DNA of 64,000 nucleotides from Heterocephalus glaber (taxonomy: Eukaryota; Chordata; Mammalia; Rodentia; Bathyergidae), in NCBI RefSeq assembly GCF_000247695.1, contig NW_004624784.1, positions 15,198,263 through 15,262,262 on the forward strand, given 5' to 3'. Of this stretch, positions 23,075 through 34,665 are shown piece after piece. Position numbers and translations under genes: made by a program. The number at the start of each line of letters is the position of its first letter. The first letter of the stretch is position 1. The notes beneath the pieces are model-generated. The model was not told the DNA's origin. It saw only the letters and a list, made by a program, of their open reading frames with translations, and made no database searches.

Positions 23075-23245
23075 CAACAGAGGGCTGACATGGTGCCAGG
23101 CACTGTTCAAGTATTTTATGCACAGTAAACTATTTAAGCCTCACTGTGACCCTGTGTGCTAGATACAGTTATTGTCCCCATTTTACAGATGAACAGACTG
23201 AGGAACTGAAATTGCCCGAATTCACATATCTAGTGAATAAAGACA
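23075..23245 (+). mobile_element. MIR SINE
   Basis: Well-preserved MIR: GGTGCCAGGCACTGTTCAAG (23093-23112), CCCCATTTTACAGATGAACAG (23175) and a following ACTGAGGAACTGAAATTGCCC. Confidence 0.9.
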
Positions 23246-23749
23246 AGATAAGAAGATGTAGAAAAATGCCAAAGGAGATCACAGTGGAGGGTTCTCTGCT
23301 CTGTTTCATCTCAGGAACTTTTCCCTAGGGAAGTGGACCCACCAGCTCTTCATACCCTGGTGCCCCAGGTTAGATTTGTACAGAAATATCCCTACCCCAT
23401 CTTTGACCTTAGCCCCTTTCCTTGTCCTGTGGGCTGGAAAAGGCCACAGAGATGGAGGCTGTCCTGGGCCTACAGATCCTACTTCTCTGCTCCAATGGGG
23501 GGTTTGCCCCTAGGCCAGTGTCATCCTACAAGTCACTAAGGCCATTACAAGGGATCCTCTTTCCTCAAATCTCCCTAGACACCTTCTCCTTGGTGGAGGT
23601 GTTGATCCAGGCAACTACAGAAGGCATCCGTGCATTCTCTGGGGCTGGAGTGGGGGATACCTTCCTTGGAGATATGAATGGCCTCCAGAGCTTAGTGCCA
23701 AGGATTTTGGGGGTAACACAAAAAGAACATAGTGATGGAATGTGTGAGC

Positions 23750-23880
23750 TATAGATTCAAATTGGGTGCTGTGTGTTTTCGGGACCTCTAATTCCTCATC
23801 TGTAGTATGGGAATGTTGAGAGGATTTGATGTGTAAAATATAGAATCGCGGAATAGGTTAAATAAACTTGAGCTCTCACA
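23750..23880 (+). mobile_element. MIR SINE fragment
   Basis: GGGACCTCTAATTCCTCATCTGTAGTATGGGAATG (23780-23814) is the MIR TTTCCTCATCTGTAAAATGGG region, diverged. Confidence 0.6.
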
Positions 23881-25150
23881 GTGGCCAGATTCAAGACTGG
23901 GAGTTGTTTTTCTTTGTTCTCTGGGTCACCAAATCATCCAGTTGAAAAGTTCACTTTCTGTTCAAAGCAGTCAAAGCTCAATGTGTAAAAATCAGTGGGA
24001 AGCCTTTGTCTCCCAGCTTGGTCTACAACTATCCTAAGCAGGAGGAGAGCAGAAGGGAGGAGGGACCTGAGGCCAGGAGCAGACCTGGGTACAGAGGGCC
24101 ACACTGCCCTTGGAGTCAAGATCCTTAGCTGCCTCCAGGTGAGTGGATGAGGACTTGAGCTTGTTAGAAGCTTTTGCTCAGCTGGCAGCAAGCCCAGCCT
24201 GGTTAGATAAACGAGGCCATCTCTGATAGGGCCTCCAGGTGGGCTGCTGTACCCAGTCAGAGTGACAGCATCCTCTGGACACTGGTCCACTGATCTTGAC
24301 CTAGATGGCACTTTGCAGTGTTGGTGCTGTCCCTCCAGCTCCAGCCTTACCTACCCAGAGCGGATCAAGAGTGACACGCCCTCAGGGCCTGGAGAAGGAA
24401 CAGGGCTCTCTGCAAGCTCTCAGGCATTGTGGACCCTGCTCCAGAATCCCTGGAACCAGGACCTGACCCAGAAAAGCTGGCCCCTCCACAGAAAATCACC
24501 TTATCAGTAGATAACAGATGCTCCCAAAAGGGATCTTGCAGCCCTTCTGTGACCAGACGGGGTCCCATTAGCCCCCTTGCCTGATACTCTGCCCAGAACT
24601 GGGCACCAGGCCCTTTTCTGCCTATCAAAGGTCCTCAGTGTGAGCCCCTTCCCAGTTGCAGCATACTATTCTGAAGGGATGCTCTGTCCTGACTGTGGCA
24701 GAAAATGTGGACCTGTCTATAGATGAGCCAGGCAGGCCTGATGACCTTCACAGGGGACACTGAAGGTCATGCATAGCAGGTGAAAAGTAATCCACTCTGA
24801 AAGAAGATTCCTCCCTGCACTGACAGTGGACAGTACTATAGACAAGGCGGCAGGAATCCTTCCTACATCCAGGTCTTGGTTTTGAAGCACGAAAAAAGCA
24901 GAGAAGAGATTACAGAGCTGGGCCTGCCATGGATAAGGATCTGGATCTTGCTGGACTGGATTTTGAGCAAGCAGTTCAGAAGGAGCAGCACTTTCTGCCA
25001 CCTGAGAGGACCACAGGTATACCCACACTCTAAGGGGTCTGCTTCCACTTGCTGCTGAAGCCACCACTCCTGGAATCACCCTTAAAGACTGCGGATGCTT
25101 GGGTCCCACCCTAGAAATCCTCATTTTAATTAGAAAAGGGCATGGCCTAG
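23881..25150. other. Unclassified non-coding stretch
   Basis: No repeat family recognised. Minus-strand open frames of 125 (23934-24311) and 157 codons (24717-25190) have no recognisable domain, and the second runs into an ID SINE. Confidence 0.35.
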
Positions 25151-25154
25151 ACTG

Positions 25155-25215
25155 ATTGAACTTGGGGCCTTGCACATGCATGGCAAGCACTCTACCACTT
25201 ATCTAAATCCTTGGG
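25155..25215 (-). mobile_element. ID SINE fragment, reverse
   Basis: GGGGCCTTGCACATGCATGGCAAGC then ACTCTACCACTTATCTAAATCC is the reverse complement of the ID body, mildly diverged. Confidence 0.75.
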
Positions 25216-25372
25216 GCACTGAGATTTTTCAAATCTCCCTGGATGACACTCATGTACAGCCATGTTTGAAAAAACACACATAATGACAGAGATGGTTCTG
25301 GATTCAGGTTTGGTAACAGCCAGATTGTCTCCATCATCTCAAAAGTTGTCTTTAACTTTGCCAAATAATTTT

Positions 25373-25456
25373 TTTTTTTTGGTACCAGGGATCGAACTCG
25401 GGTCCTTGTGCTTGTGCAGCAGGCAGCGAAACCACTGAGCTAAATCCCCGGCCCCA
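25373..25456 (-). mobile_element. ID SINE, youngest-looking copy, with target duplication
   Basis: On the minus strand it has a clean tRNA A-box (TAGCTCAGTGG) and B-box (GAGTTCGATCC) and an A tail. It is flanked by 16 bp duplications TTTGCCAAATAATTTT (25357-25372) and TTTGGCAAATAATTTT (25457-25472), differing at one base. The retained CpGs and internal promoter boxes suggest a relatively recent insertion. The internal text differs from the GCTTGCCTAGCATG type seen at 17.6 kb, so at least two ID subfamilies are present. Confidence 0.92.
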
Positions 25457-25689
25457 TTTGGCAAATAATTTTAACATGCCCTAGTTCTAAAGTAAACATT
25501 GTAAGATTGTTTTGGAAGACATTCAGAAGTTAAGCAAAGAATGAAAGCGATAGTAAAGAATTAATTGTACAACAATTAAGTGTGTAATTAATTGTAGTCA
25601 ACAGAAGAGACAACTCAATGGACTGATGGTGTCTCTGTGGGGTTAAAGGTCAGTTGATCGATGGCTTGAACCAAATTAGTCTATGTCAC

Positions 25690-25905
25690 AGTCTTAGAAA
25701 ACAAAAACTTTTTAGTTTGAGTAATTACAGATTAACAGCAGTTCCAAAATAGTACAGAGCAATCCCCTATATCCTTTACCCAGTTTACCCAAAGATAACA
25801 TTTTACATAACTGCATGCAAGTGTCAAAACTAGAAACAACATAGATAAAACCCATGAGCCTTATGAAAAGCTCAAACTTTTTGTTGACTTTAACTCTGGT
25901 CTTCA
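25690..25905 (-). mobile_element. L1M-type 3' UTR fragment, reverse
   Basis: CCCAGTTTACCCAAAGATAAC (25778) and CATTTTACATAACTGCATGC follow the reverse 3' end of old L1s. Diverged. Confidence 0.55.
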
Positions 25906-25939
25906 TTCATTCATTCCAAATCTTGTAGTGAAACACCAT

Positions 25940-26135
25940 CTTGGTATTTACCAAGAAATGGTCTGCAGATCATCTGCATCAGAATCATTGAAAAACTCAC
26001 AAGAAATGCAAATCCATGAGCCCCTATCCCAGACCTTCTGAATCACACCACAGGAGAGTGGAGCTGAGAAATCTATTTTTAACAAGTTTTCAGATGATTC
26101 TTCTATTCACAAAAGTTGGAAAGGCACTAAACTGC
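25940..26135 (+). mobile_element. MER5A-like hAT-Charlie MITE
   Basis: Order GATCATCTGCATCAGAATC (25967-25985), AGAAATGCAAATCCATGAGCC (26003), CCAGACCTTCTGAATCACACC and TTTTTAACAAGTTTTCAGATG matches MER5A, a non-autonomous hAT element. The terminal inverted repeats are eroded. Confidence 0.75.
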
Positions 26136-26139
26136 TATG

Positions 26140-26365
26140 CTGCAGGCACCACACTGAGCACAGAAATGCACTAGGATAAACTAGCTTCTACCCACACAGG
26201 GTGGAGGAGGGGACTGATACCAATAGCAAGGACAGGGACTTGGCTGAGCTATGACCACACAGGGTAGGAACACAGGGGAAACATCAAATCTTCTGGGGTG
26301 AGCAAGAAGGAGTTTGGGAAATTGAGGATATTTGAGTTGGATTTTGACTGATAAAGCAGGAGTTT
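26140..26365 (-). mobile_element. Possible L2 fragment, reverse
   Basis: AGGAGTTTGGGAAATTGAGG and GTTGGATTTTGACTGATAAAG weakly follow reverse L2. Could be unrelated. Confidence 0.3.
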
Positions 26366-26449
26366 GACAAGGGACTAAACTCTCAGACATCTCTTTAGCA
26401 TATCAACTCCTTCTGCCTTAGAACAGAATTTCTGTAATGGGAGTTGTAG

Positions 26450-26545
26450 AATGGTAGGGAATGACTAATCTGTGCACCCACACTTCCTGTAAACTGAAGG
26501 CGCTCAATAAATATTCTATGGACAAAAGCATGAGAAGCATGGCTG
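26450..26545 (+). mobile_element. L2 3' end fragment
   Basis: AAGGCGCTCAATAAATATTC (26499-26518) is the L2 terminal sequence. Confidence 0.55.
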
Positions 26546-27509
26546 CTGACTGGTTAATGAAGAATGAAGGGAAGGACAGGGGGTAAATGATAGGATGGGT
26601 GGGTGGGTGTGTAAATAACTGTCTCGTTATATAGTAGGCAGGGAGGGCTTAGCTGAGAGTGGCTGAATTCCTGGCCCTAGAGAGCTGCAGTCTCCTCTCC
26701 TGAGGCCCCAAGGAGAGGGACTGGAGCCTGTAGAGAGACAATGCAGCAGGCTGTGCATACTACATCCTCAACCCGTACAGTTAAGCCCAGAACACTCCAA
26801 GACTTCATGGAGTCAACTGACTTTGAGTTTGAGCTAAGTGGCCTTCATTCCAGGGCAAAAAATAAAAAGACATTTACCCTGAAAGTACTCTCCTGCTCTC
26901 TTAATAAGTATATTAATTTTAAATGCCTGAGACAGAATTGTAAACTCTCCTTCTTGGAGGATTACGGCCAGGGCTTTGCTGTGCAGGAGAGCTGTGCTCG
27001 CTGCGCTGGCTCCCAATAGCTCAGAGAGGGTAGGGATCGGCTGCATTACAGGCCAGGCTGGCACTGGGCACAGAAGGGGTGAAGGTTCGCTTTTCACTTT
27101 CTGCCTTTCTCTTGCTAGAAATCTGTGAGGACTGCCTCTGGGTTCCAGCACTGGAGCAAAAGACCCTGGAAGAAGTTTCTAAAACCTGCCTTTCTCTTTG
27201 AAGATGGGTTGGGGGTACAGGGTGTATCGCTCAGAGGGAGAGAGATGGCTGGGAGATGTCCTGCCCCAAGAGTCCCACGTGTGGTACTTCAACCCCACCC
27301 TGAGATGGAGCCACCTTGAGTGCTTCTATAAGAGGCACACAGCCAGCCCTCATCTGCAGCCCTGATGAACTGCAGGAGCCCAAAATATGCTTATTTGTAT
27401 TAGTTCTCAAGTAGCCACACTGAAGTTTGAGAATTATGCTGTAAGGAAAGCATCTCCCAAGGCTGCAGTCAAACAGTTCCAGCTGGTGGTTGTAGGAAGT
27501 AGCTGAGGT

Positions 27510-27700
27510 TTAAAGAAAAGAATGTTAGTATTGAAGCCTGAACTCTCTTTGACTTTTCTAAGCCTCTATTTGCTCATCAATAAATTGGGATTTGGGATTA
27601 AGCATTTGTTTCTCAGAGGGTTGTGTACAGATAAAGGGAAGTTCAAAGTATAGTGCCTGGTACCCAGGAGTCACCCAGTGTGGGCCAAGATTGAGCCAGG
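27510..27700 (+). mobile_element. MIR SINE fragment
   Basis: TTTGACTTTTCTAAGCCTCTATTTGCTCATC (27549-27579) and AAGTATAGTGCCTGGTACCC (27646-27665) give MIR 3' half order. Confidence 0.65.
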
Positions 27701-28885
27701 CATGAAAAGAAGTGTGTGTCCCTATGGCTGAAAGAAATCAAATGCCCTGGAAGAAACTTATGCTGTAGCCCGTGAAATGTGTAATCTACATTACATATGT
27801 TTTCAGTTTCCCAGCTGGGCTCATTTATAGATTCTTTCCTGTAAGTGTATACAACACCATAGGGCCTTTAGGCCAAATCTGTCCCACTTGACCCTAAGCT
27901 TCCCACTTGACATTTTTAATTAAACATTTTGTTTTAATGATCTCCTGTGCTTAGTCTGGTAAGACCTTATTCCCTACCAGTTGAGTATGAGAAGGTTTGA
28001 TGAAATGTGAGAAGCTGACTTCTCTCCCTGATGGCATACCTGCAGGGAAAGGAGGAGAAGGGAGTCTCTACAGTTTATTTGGACCAAAAAAAACAACTGT
28101 CATCTGAAGAGTCTGTGTAGCAAACTGCAAGGTAAGTACGTCGCACAATGCCACGCAGGAGGTGTTCCTAAGCTTGTGCCTTTTCTTCATTCTGTTGTCT
28201 GTCCCATTGCTGGGCCTGGGGACTTGCCCATGAGACTCACATACTTTCACACCAGCAAGGGCCCAATGTGTCGGCTATCCGTGATTCATTACATTATTTT
28301 TTTCCTGAAGAAATCTGAACACAGAGAACTTGAAGCTGCAGGGTGCTGGGGAAATAGTACAAATTTGTTCTAGGACATGTAGACATTCAGACTCAACCAG
28401 GACAGGAGGATTGAGCAGATGACAACTGGAGTCTGTGCTATTTCCCATCGATGAAATGCCCTCAGCTCAATATACCTCACATTTCAGAGAATTGCAGAGT
28501 CATTTGGTAGAAATAAAGTAACAGCTTCAGAAGCGGTTCACAGATTTGGAGGCTCATGAAACTCACGTTTTGGGGCCAATTGCTTTGGGTCCGATGGCAG
28601 GGACATTCTGCAATGGCAAAGCTCATGCTTGTGGCTCAGATACATGAAAGCACCCCCATAATTTGTAAACCCAAATATACGACTCTGAGGCCCACCTTTG
28701 GGCAATGGTATATTCTGGGAAAGGATCTTCTTACAACTGGAGGCAGAAATGATGTGTGCACTAACTACACACATTCCACCGTTCTTTTTAAGAATTTAAG
28801 CCATTAAAAAATAATATTCCCAGCCACTTGATCAGAACTGATCAATGACAAACACCAGGCTTAGAACTGTACTTCAACAAGAATA
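27701..28885. other. Unclassified non-coding stretch
   Basis: AT-moderate unique sequence; no repeat or gene recognised. Confidence 0.35.
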
Positions 28886-28889
28886 AAAT

Positions 28890-29120
28890 TAATTAAATGG
28901 GGTTTGGGATGTAAGCTACCCCCTTTACTATTTGTACTGCTGCTAAAAATCTATACTTTTAAATATACTTCATCATTGTTATTCATTAAAACTGCATGCA
29001 GCCTGTGCTTTTCTAGCTTTGATCACATAGACCACAACTGAAAAAATCAGGGTGTCTCCGGGCTAATGTGCTTCCAGCAAGCAAATGGCAATGTTTCCTG
29101 AACCAAGCATTCTAAACTTG
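28890..29120. promoter_or_regulatory. Weak candidate regulatory block
   Basis: Repeat-free AT-rich text with a run of homeodomain-like sites (AAAATTAATTAAATGG at 28884-28899, TTCATTAAAACTGCATGC at 28982). TAGCTTTGATCACATAG near 29015 carries a TCF/LEF-like CTTTGATC. Untested. Confidence 0.22.
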
Positions 29121-29799
29121 AGAAGGGAGCATAGTCGTAAGGCCAGACTGAGGTGGCTCTTTTGTAAGCCTGGCAAGACATGATCAATGAGCCTCGGAGG
29201 ACTGACTGTTAAACTGGTTTTTAATAAAGCAGCAGGGATAAATCAGTGTCAGGGATGTAGAGAGGTCATTTTCATTCTTAGTGATGGACCATCATTTTCC
29301 TCCTTGCAGCTCCTGCTTCTTACCTGGCCTGCAGGTGCCCGGTGGTTTCCAGGACCCTCTAGGACCCTCTGTGTGATTCTCAGCACATTGTGGCTCTGTG
29401 TCCATTTCTTCCTTGGGGCTCTTTTAGCCTAACTTTCCTCTGCCACCATTATTTTCAAGGGTGTCTGCCTCCTATATCAGCAGTTGCCCAGCTCCCTTTA
29501 TCTGTGCTGCTTTCCTCCAGACTTCTTCTCTGAGCTATATCAAGGATATTTACTATCAAAGATGTACGAGTGGACGAGGTGGAAATGGTTATAAACAAAT
29601 GCTTATGGGCAAAGTGTGCCCCAAAGAATCCAAGCCTGGAGTGACCCATTCCCAGGTAGTGGACATTAACACTTGGTTTGGGCCTTCCATCCATTGCTCT
29701 GTGCCTCCTGGTGGTCCTGGTCCCCAATGACAAGGAAACAACTAGCACCCAGAGCTCAGATGGTAGCCCAAAGAGTTAATAGAAAAAGTAAAATTGCTT
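29121..29799. other. Unclassified; possible diverged L2
   Basis: The part 29290-29520 has a C/T-rich texture reminiscent of L2 but no firm landmark. No gene recognised. Confidence 0.3.
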
Positions 29800-30000
29800 T
29801 CATATTTCCATTTTTTTCAGTATAGGGGGTTCACAGGCCTTCACATTGAACTACATCCACAGTCCTTATTTTATTTTTTCTTTTGAGACAGGGTCTTACT
29901 ATGTCACCAAGCTGCCAAGACTGGGCTTGAACTTGTGCTTCTTCTGCCTCAGACTCTCAGAGTGCTGAAATAACAAGTGTGCTTCACCATGCTCAGCTGA
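29800..30000 (-). mobile_element. B1-dID composite SINE, reverse
   Basis: A diverged ID-derived part (29818-29865) is followed by a B1/Alu-like 7SL-derived part: GAGACAGGGTCTTACTATGTC (29885-29905) and GCCTCAGACTCTCAGAGTGC (29946-29965). The composite of 7SL-derived B1 and ID is known as B1-dID and occurs in non-murid rodents. Confidence 0.8.
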
Positions 30001-30950
30001 TATTATATCTTTATAACTCATTAAATGTTATCTGCTTCTCCAGAATATATATTTATCTGTTTTATGCTTCAATAAAATTTTCTTTAAAATCTACAGCCCT
30101 GTCAATTGCAGAAGCAGCCTGGAACTGTGAAGCTGTTTAGCACATCCAGTTTCCAGAGGGCGTGAAGGGTGACCCTCACCATGTTCCCATTCTCTGCATC
30201 CCTGTAGCAGCCGTGATAGTGCACAACTGGCCCATAGCTGGAGCACAGCAATGAAGAGTTTGTTCCTCCCTGGAGGTATAATTGGATTGTAGATTCGGCC
30301 GCTGCCTCTAGGAAGGACAATGGTCAGGGGCCTGAGGTGGGAAGTAGGGCACATTCAGAATGTGCTCTTAGCATCTGAGATTTCCAGATCATGCACCAGC
30401 TCCTGATGGCCCAGACCAAACCATAGCCCTACCTGGCCTCCTGCTCCTGCAAGGGGTGGAAGTGAGTTGATGGAGGGAGCTGTTTTTCCTTTATGGTGAT
30501 GAGCATTAGGCTAGGCAAGAGAGCTGCAAGGATGAGCTAGGTTGGTGGCCTGGGTGCCTAGGTTGGTTTCCAGACAGCAACATCCAGGGTGACCAGGCTG
30601 ACTTGACGTCAAGCAGCAGTCAGCCATGCAGGCCCAGTCTGGGGACTTCCCTGAGTATCCTCTAGGTGGTAGGTCTCGGTCACCTTGGTCAAAGAGCTGA
30701 CAGTGTTCTGGAGGGCTCTGGTGACAGCAGCTCTACTTCCCAGCCTGCAGTCCAAGTGCCCACTGTCTGGACGGCTGGCTTCCTCTCTGGTTCACCTGCC
30801 ATGCTCCCTGTTGACACTGACCTGCTGCTACCCCAAAGCTGTGACTTTCTCTTGTCTCCTTTACCAGTGCTGGGTGTTGCTTCTACCTAAAATGGCTTCC
30901 TACTGTGGCTGCCTAGCTAAGCCTCATTTATCCTGCAAGACTGAGCTACA

Positions 30951-31183
30951 ATTTGGGGATGAGGTTGCATACCTGTAAGTGAAGCACTCTGGGAGGCAGA
31001 GGCAGGAGGACTGCAGGTTTGAGCCCACCCTGAGCCCAGCCCAACTTAGTGACTTCATGACACCCTATCTAAAAATAAAAATTAAAATTAAAATTAATAA
31101 ATAAATAAATAAATAAATAAAAGGGCAGAGGACGTATCTCAGTGTGAAGGTCCTGGGTTCAACCCTTAATACTGTTAAAATTG
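30951..31183 (+). mobile_element. B1-dID composite SINE with (AATA)n linker
   Basis: The B1 part has ACCTGTAAGTGAAGCACTCTGGGAGGCAGAGGCAGGAGG (30971-31008). An A/T linker holds (AATA)n at 31094-31122. A shortened ID part follows: GGACGTATCTCAGTG and GGTCCTGGGTTCAACCC (31129-31168). Flanking TGAGCTACA (about 30942-30950) and TGAGCTAGA (31184-31192) is a plausible decayed target duplication. Confidence 0.85.
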
Positions 31184-31194
31184 AGCTAGAGTGC

Positions 31195-31375
31195 TGCCAC
31201 CTGTGGCGAGGCCTCCCTGAACACCCCAGTCTGGGCCACACATTGGGAGTCTGTTTCCACGGCCTTCCATGTTTGCCCCACATCAACAGTGTTGCCCCTA
31301 CTCCTCTGTTCTATCAAGGCCCCTTTCCTCCAGGACCACACAGAAGGTGCTGAGTAAATAGTTTTTGGATACATA
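31195..31375 (+). mobile_element. L2 3' end, next to the B1-dID
   Basis: GCGAGGCCTCCCTGAACACCCC (31206) and AAGGTGCTGAGTAAATAGTTTTTGG (31344-31368) match the L2 3' end. The SINE appears to have landed in or beside it. Confidence 0.6.
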
Positions 31376-31434
31376 AATGGCCAAGACTTGCCACAGTACG
31401 GGACTTGGCCAGGCAAGAATAATGACAGTCTGCT

Positions 31435-31620
31435 ACCAAAAACAATAACGGCTGCCCTGGATTGATTGCACACCATGTGCCAGGCACTATGATAGGCAGC
31501 TGACGTATATTGGCTCAATGAGTCCTCAGCACAGTCCTGTGTGATCTGTGATTTCCATTTCACAGGGCACCAAGCAGAGCCTCAGTTTTGCCCACAGTAT
31601 TAGAACGAAGGGGAAGAAGG
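31435..31620 (+). mobile_element. MIR SINE
   Basis: ACCATGTGCCAGGCACTATG (31472-31491) followed by GTGATTTCCATTTCACAGGGC gives plus-sense MIR. Confidence 0.75.
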
Positions 31621-31671
31621 TGGCTGATTGGAGATTTGAATGGAGATCTGTCTGGTGGAAAGCTCTGTGCT

Positions 31672-31762
31672 CTTGCCTGGGATGTAACTCAGTGGCGCTG
31701 CCCCTGCCTTTAAGTGCAAGGTCCTGAATTCAGTCCAGTCCCCAGGACTGGAAAAGAAAGAT
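31672..31762 (+). mobile_element. ID SINE
   Basis: TTGCCTGGGATGTAACTCAG (31674) with A-box-like text, then GGTCCTGAATTCAGTCC and an A-rich end. Diverged in the middle. Confidence 0.75.
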
Positions 31763-33215
31763 CTGTGCTCTTAATCAGTGTTTTATACTGGCTAGCACTT
31801 GGCCTTAGGCAGGTGTCTGGTGGACTTGGATGTCCCATAGCATAGCCCAAAGCACAAACCTGACTTGCACATCCATCACCAGCCAGTGCAGGTGAGGAGC
31901 TGGCCTCAGGGGGCTCAAAGCCAGCCCATGAGAGCTCAGCTATGAGTGAGTTGCCCAGTGCCCACTCCTGACTCTTCTATCTTGTGTCCCTACAAGCGCC
32001 CATGCTCATGCCACCTGACTGTGGGACAGGAAGAGATGAACTATACCCTGCACAATTCACAGGCTGAGCCATGCTGGCCCTGGTCTGGTCACAGGAGCCT
32101 GACATTGATGAATGAGGATCTCCAAGTCAGCCTGTACTTCCAGGAGGAGCCAGCTCTCCTAACGAGTCTGGTGGCTGGCAGTGGTCCACAGCCCTGCCCA
32201 CAAACCTGCACCACTTGGGCTGCACACTGCCCCCAGAAGTCCTTGGAGAATGAAATAAGGGAGGAGACATCATTGTCTCATTTCTGTGCCCCTAAAGTCA
32301 AATTGGAACACTGCTTCCACCTTGGGCATCACTGACCCAATATTTTCCTCTCTACTGGCAGCTTCTTGGAGGGCTCCTCACCCAGCCAGCCTGGGCCAGC
32401 TCTTAATTATGTGTGTCAGTAATGGGATGCTGTGGCCTAGAGCATCTAAAATGGCAGATCATCAAACATTCACTCTGACTCGCTCACCTTTACACTGTGG
32501 TTATGTGGTTTTCAACTATGCTTCGACATAGGCCTCCTTGGTGCTGACCAAACTCAGAGGAAGCCACGACTGCAGAAAACACAAAACTGTTCCCCAGGTC
32601 CCAGACCTTTTAGTCCTACTTCATAGTCCCCACTGGGGACATTGATGCCCTGCCTTCAGGAGAAAAGCAGAGCCCAGAAAGTCAAAGATGCCTTGGGTTA
32701 CTCATTGTCAAGTAGACTTTCCTGGGTGTTTCATTGAGGCTCTGAGCTAAAGGCCATGTGACCAGTTCCTGCGGGTTGTAAAGAGAGGAACATCTAGTGA
32801 ACATTCCCAATATACCTCTCAGCTCCATTGTGTTCCATCCTGGTCCTGCCAGACTGACTGCTACTGCTTTGGGAGTGGCACAATCCGTCCACCAAAGGCT
32901 GCAGCTCATGTCAACAGTCCCAGATCTCCCAAGCTTCTGGAAACATCTCCCTCCCCTGAGCCCCTATATTCAAGATGCTGTTTGCTGGTGGCTCCTGAAC
33001 ACTGCCCATACTTTTGAATGGTCTCTTTGACTCTCTGCAGTCATCCCTTGAGTGTCCCATCTGTGTCCTACCTGGACCCTGCCCAATAAACATATTGACA
33101 GATGGAAACCTTGAGTTATTGAGAGAGAGAGCAAAACAAGTCCCGAAGCCCACTGCCCACCCATAGCCTGTAGCCCAGCAGCCTCTCAAATCCTAGGGGG
33201 AGAAAGCCTAAGACT
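31763..33215. other. Unclassified non-coding stretch
   Basis: No repeat family recognised. A 129-codon open frame (31946-32335) has no recognised domain. Confidence 0.35.
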
Positions 33216-33231
33216 AAGAAAAGCCTTTCCT

Positions 33232-33574
33232 AAACAGGACACACATGTGTGTGAATACCGAATAGTGTCTCTGGTGTGAGGAACTGAAAGTGTAAATAAG
33301 GACGAAATGTATAATAGGTAATGTGAAATAGGAAGAAAAGGGGCAAAGGGGAAGGAAGTGGGAGGGCTAGGGGAAAGGATAGAAGGGAGTAGGATTAATA
33401 TGAGAAAATGGAAAAATAGGAACAAAATCTTTGTAAATAGGGAGGACTGGAGGGGTTGAAGGGAGGGCTGCGCAAGGGTGAAAAATAAGAACCAAGAGAG
33501 ACTATGTAAAGGTGCAAATTTCCAATGTTGAATGTCATTATATTGTATACCTAAAATGTACCAATAAAATTAAA
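33232..33574 (+). mobile_element. L1-type 3' end, copy B, single unit, perfect target duplication
   Basis: Flanked by a perfect 16 bp duplication AAGAAAAGCCTTTCCT at 33216-33231 and 33575-33590. The integration site (CT/AAGAAAA) fits L1 endonuclease preference. The body is one A/G-rich unit beginning CTGAAAGTGTAAATAAGGAC at 33287, with about 57 bp of extra sequence upstream, and ends ACCAATAAAATTAAAAA. Unlike copies A and C it has the internal-type unit (AAATTTCCAATGTTGAATG) at its 3' end. No coding capacity; the antisense open frame at 33186-33425 is an artefact of the composition. Confidence 0.85.
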
Positions 33575-33590
33575 AAGAAAAGCCTTTCCT

Positions 33591-34264
33591 TTCCCTGCCC
33601 ACCCCAAACCAATGAAGCTTCAAGAAAATCACTTGCTGAAAGAAGACATTGTCTACAAAGCGGGAGAATACCTCACCTCCTTGCTGGATACTTAAGCTGT
33701 GGAAACAGCAGACTTGTCTTGAGTTCTCCTGGCGTGGGTCTCAGGAAAGCTCCTTGGAGCTGACTGCATGGTTAGATCCGGAGGTGCTAGGATATTTCCT
33801 AAAGGTTAAGTGGGCCACTAGAGGCTGGCTATGGTGCTGTGAGAACTGGCCAGAAGAGGAGATCAAGGAGGGTATGTAGGTGCACACTGAATTGGTGATG
33901 AGGGTTGCTGTCAGAGATAGCGGGGAGTCCATTTTCCTGTCAGAAAATTGCCTACTGGAGGTTCCCAGGAATTCTCAGGAACCTACGAAAACCACATGGG
34001 AGAAAGCCGTGTTTGAACATCTCCCAGGTCATTTAGCAGCCCCAGAAAACCACCAAAAGCTTTAACCAAGTAAAAAGATCTTCTTTCTCACCACCTGAGC
34101 CTGGAGCAGCCAGAGGCAGCACAGAGGGTAGGGGGAAGGGAGGAAGAGCCAGGAAGAAGAGCAAAGAGCAAGCTGGTCCCTGTCCACTGCAGGGGCTCAT
34201 GTGCTGGACAGTCTGGGACTGCCCTGAGAGAAGCTTTCTGCTGCATGAGCAAGTGACATTTTGA
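33591..34264. other. Unclassified non-coding stretch
   Basis: No repeat or gene recognised. Confidence 0.35.
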
Positions 34265-34665
34265 TTTAGGTTGATGTGGCCTCTAAAAAATTTGATACAA
34301 TAATTGCACATATTTATGGAGTACAGTGTGATATTTTAACACATGTATACAATGTGTAATGATCAGATTGGAGTAACCAACATATCCATCACCTCAGACA
34401 TTTATTATTTCTTTGTGTTGAGAGCATTCAAAATCTTCTCTACTGGTTATTTTGAAATATTCAATTAATTGTCAACCATAATTACCCTACTGTGCTGCAG
34501 AACATTAGATCATATTCTTCTAGCCAACTGCACTTCTGTACTCATTAACCATCCTCTCTCCCTGTCCCCCTTCTCAGCCTCTGGTAACAATTATTCCACT
34601 CTCTACTTCTATAAGGCGAACTTTCTTTAGCTTCCACATGTAAGTGAGAACACACTATATTTTTC
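34265..34665 (-). mobile_element. L1M-type 3' end, reverse
   Basis: GTGTAATGATCAGATTGGAG (34351-34370), CATATCCATCACCTCAGAC (34381-34399), CCCTACTGTGCTGCAGAACA and CACATGTAAGTGAGAACAC (34636-34654) give the reverse 3' sequence of a mammalian L1 (L1M class). Confidence 0.85.

Noticed and set aside
24717..25190. 157-codon minus-strand open frame
   Set aside because: Runs into an ID SINE at its start and shows no protein character.
25373..25456. Possible tRNA gene, because A- and B-box sequences are intact
   Set aside because: The A tail and target duplication show it is an ID SINE, and no cloverleaf with an acceptor stem can be drawn.
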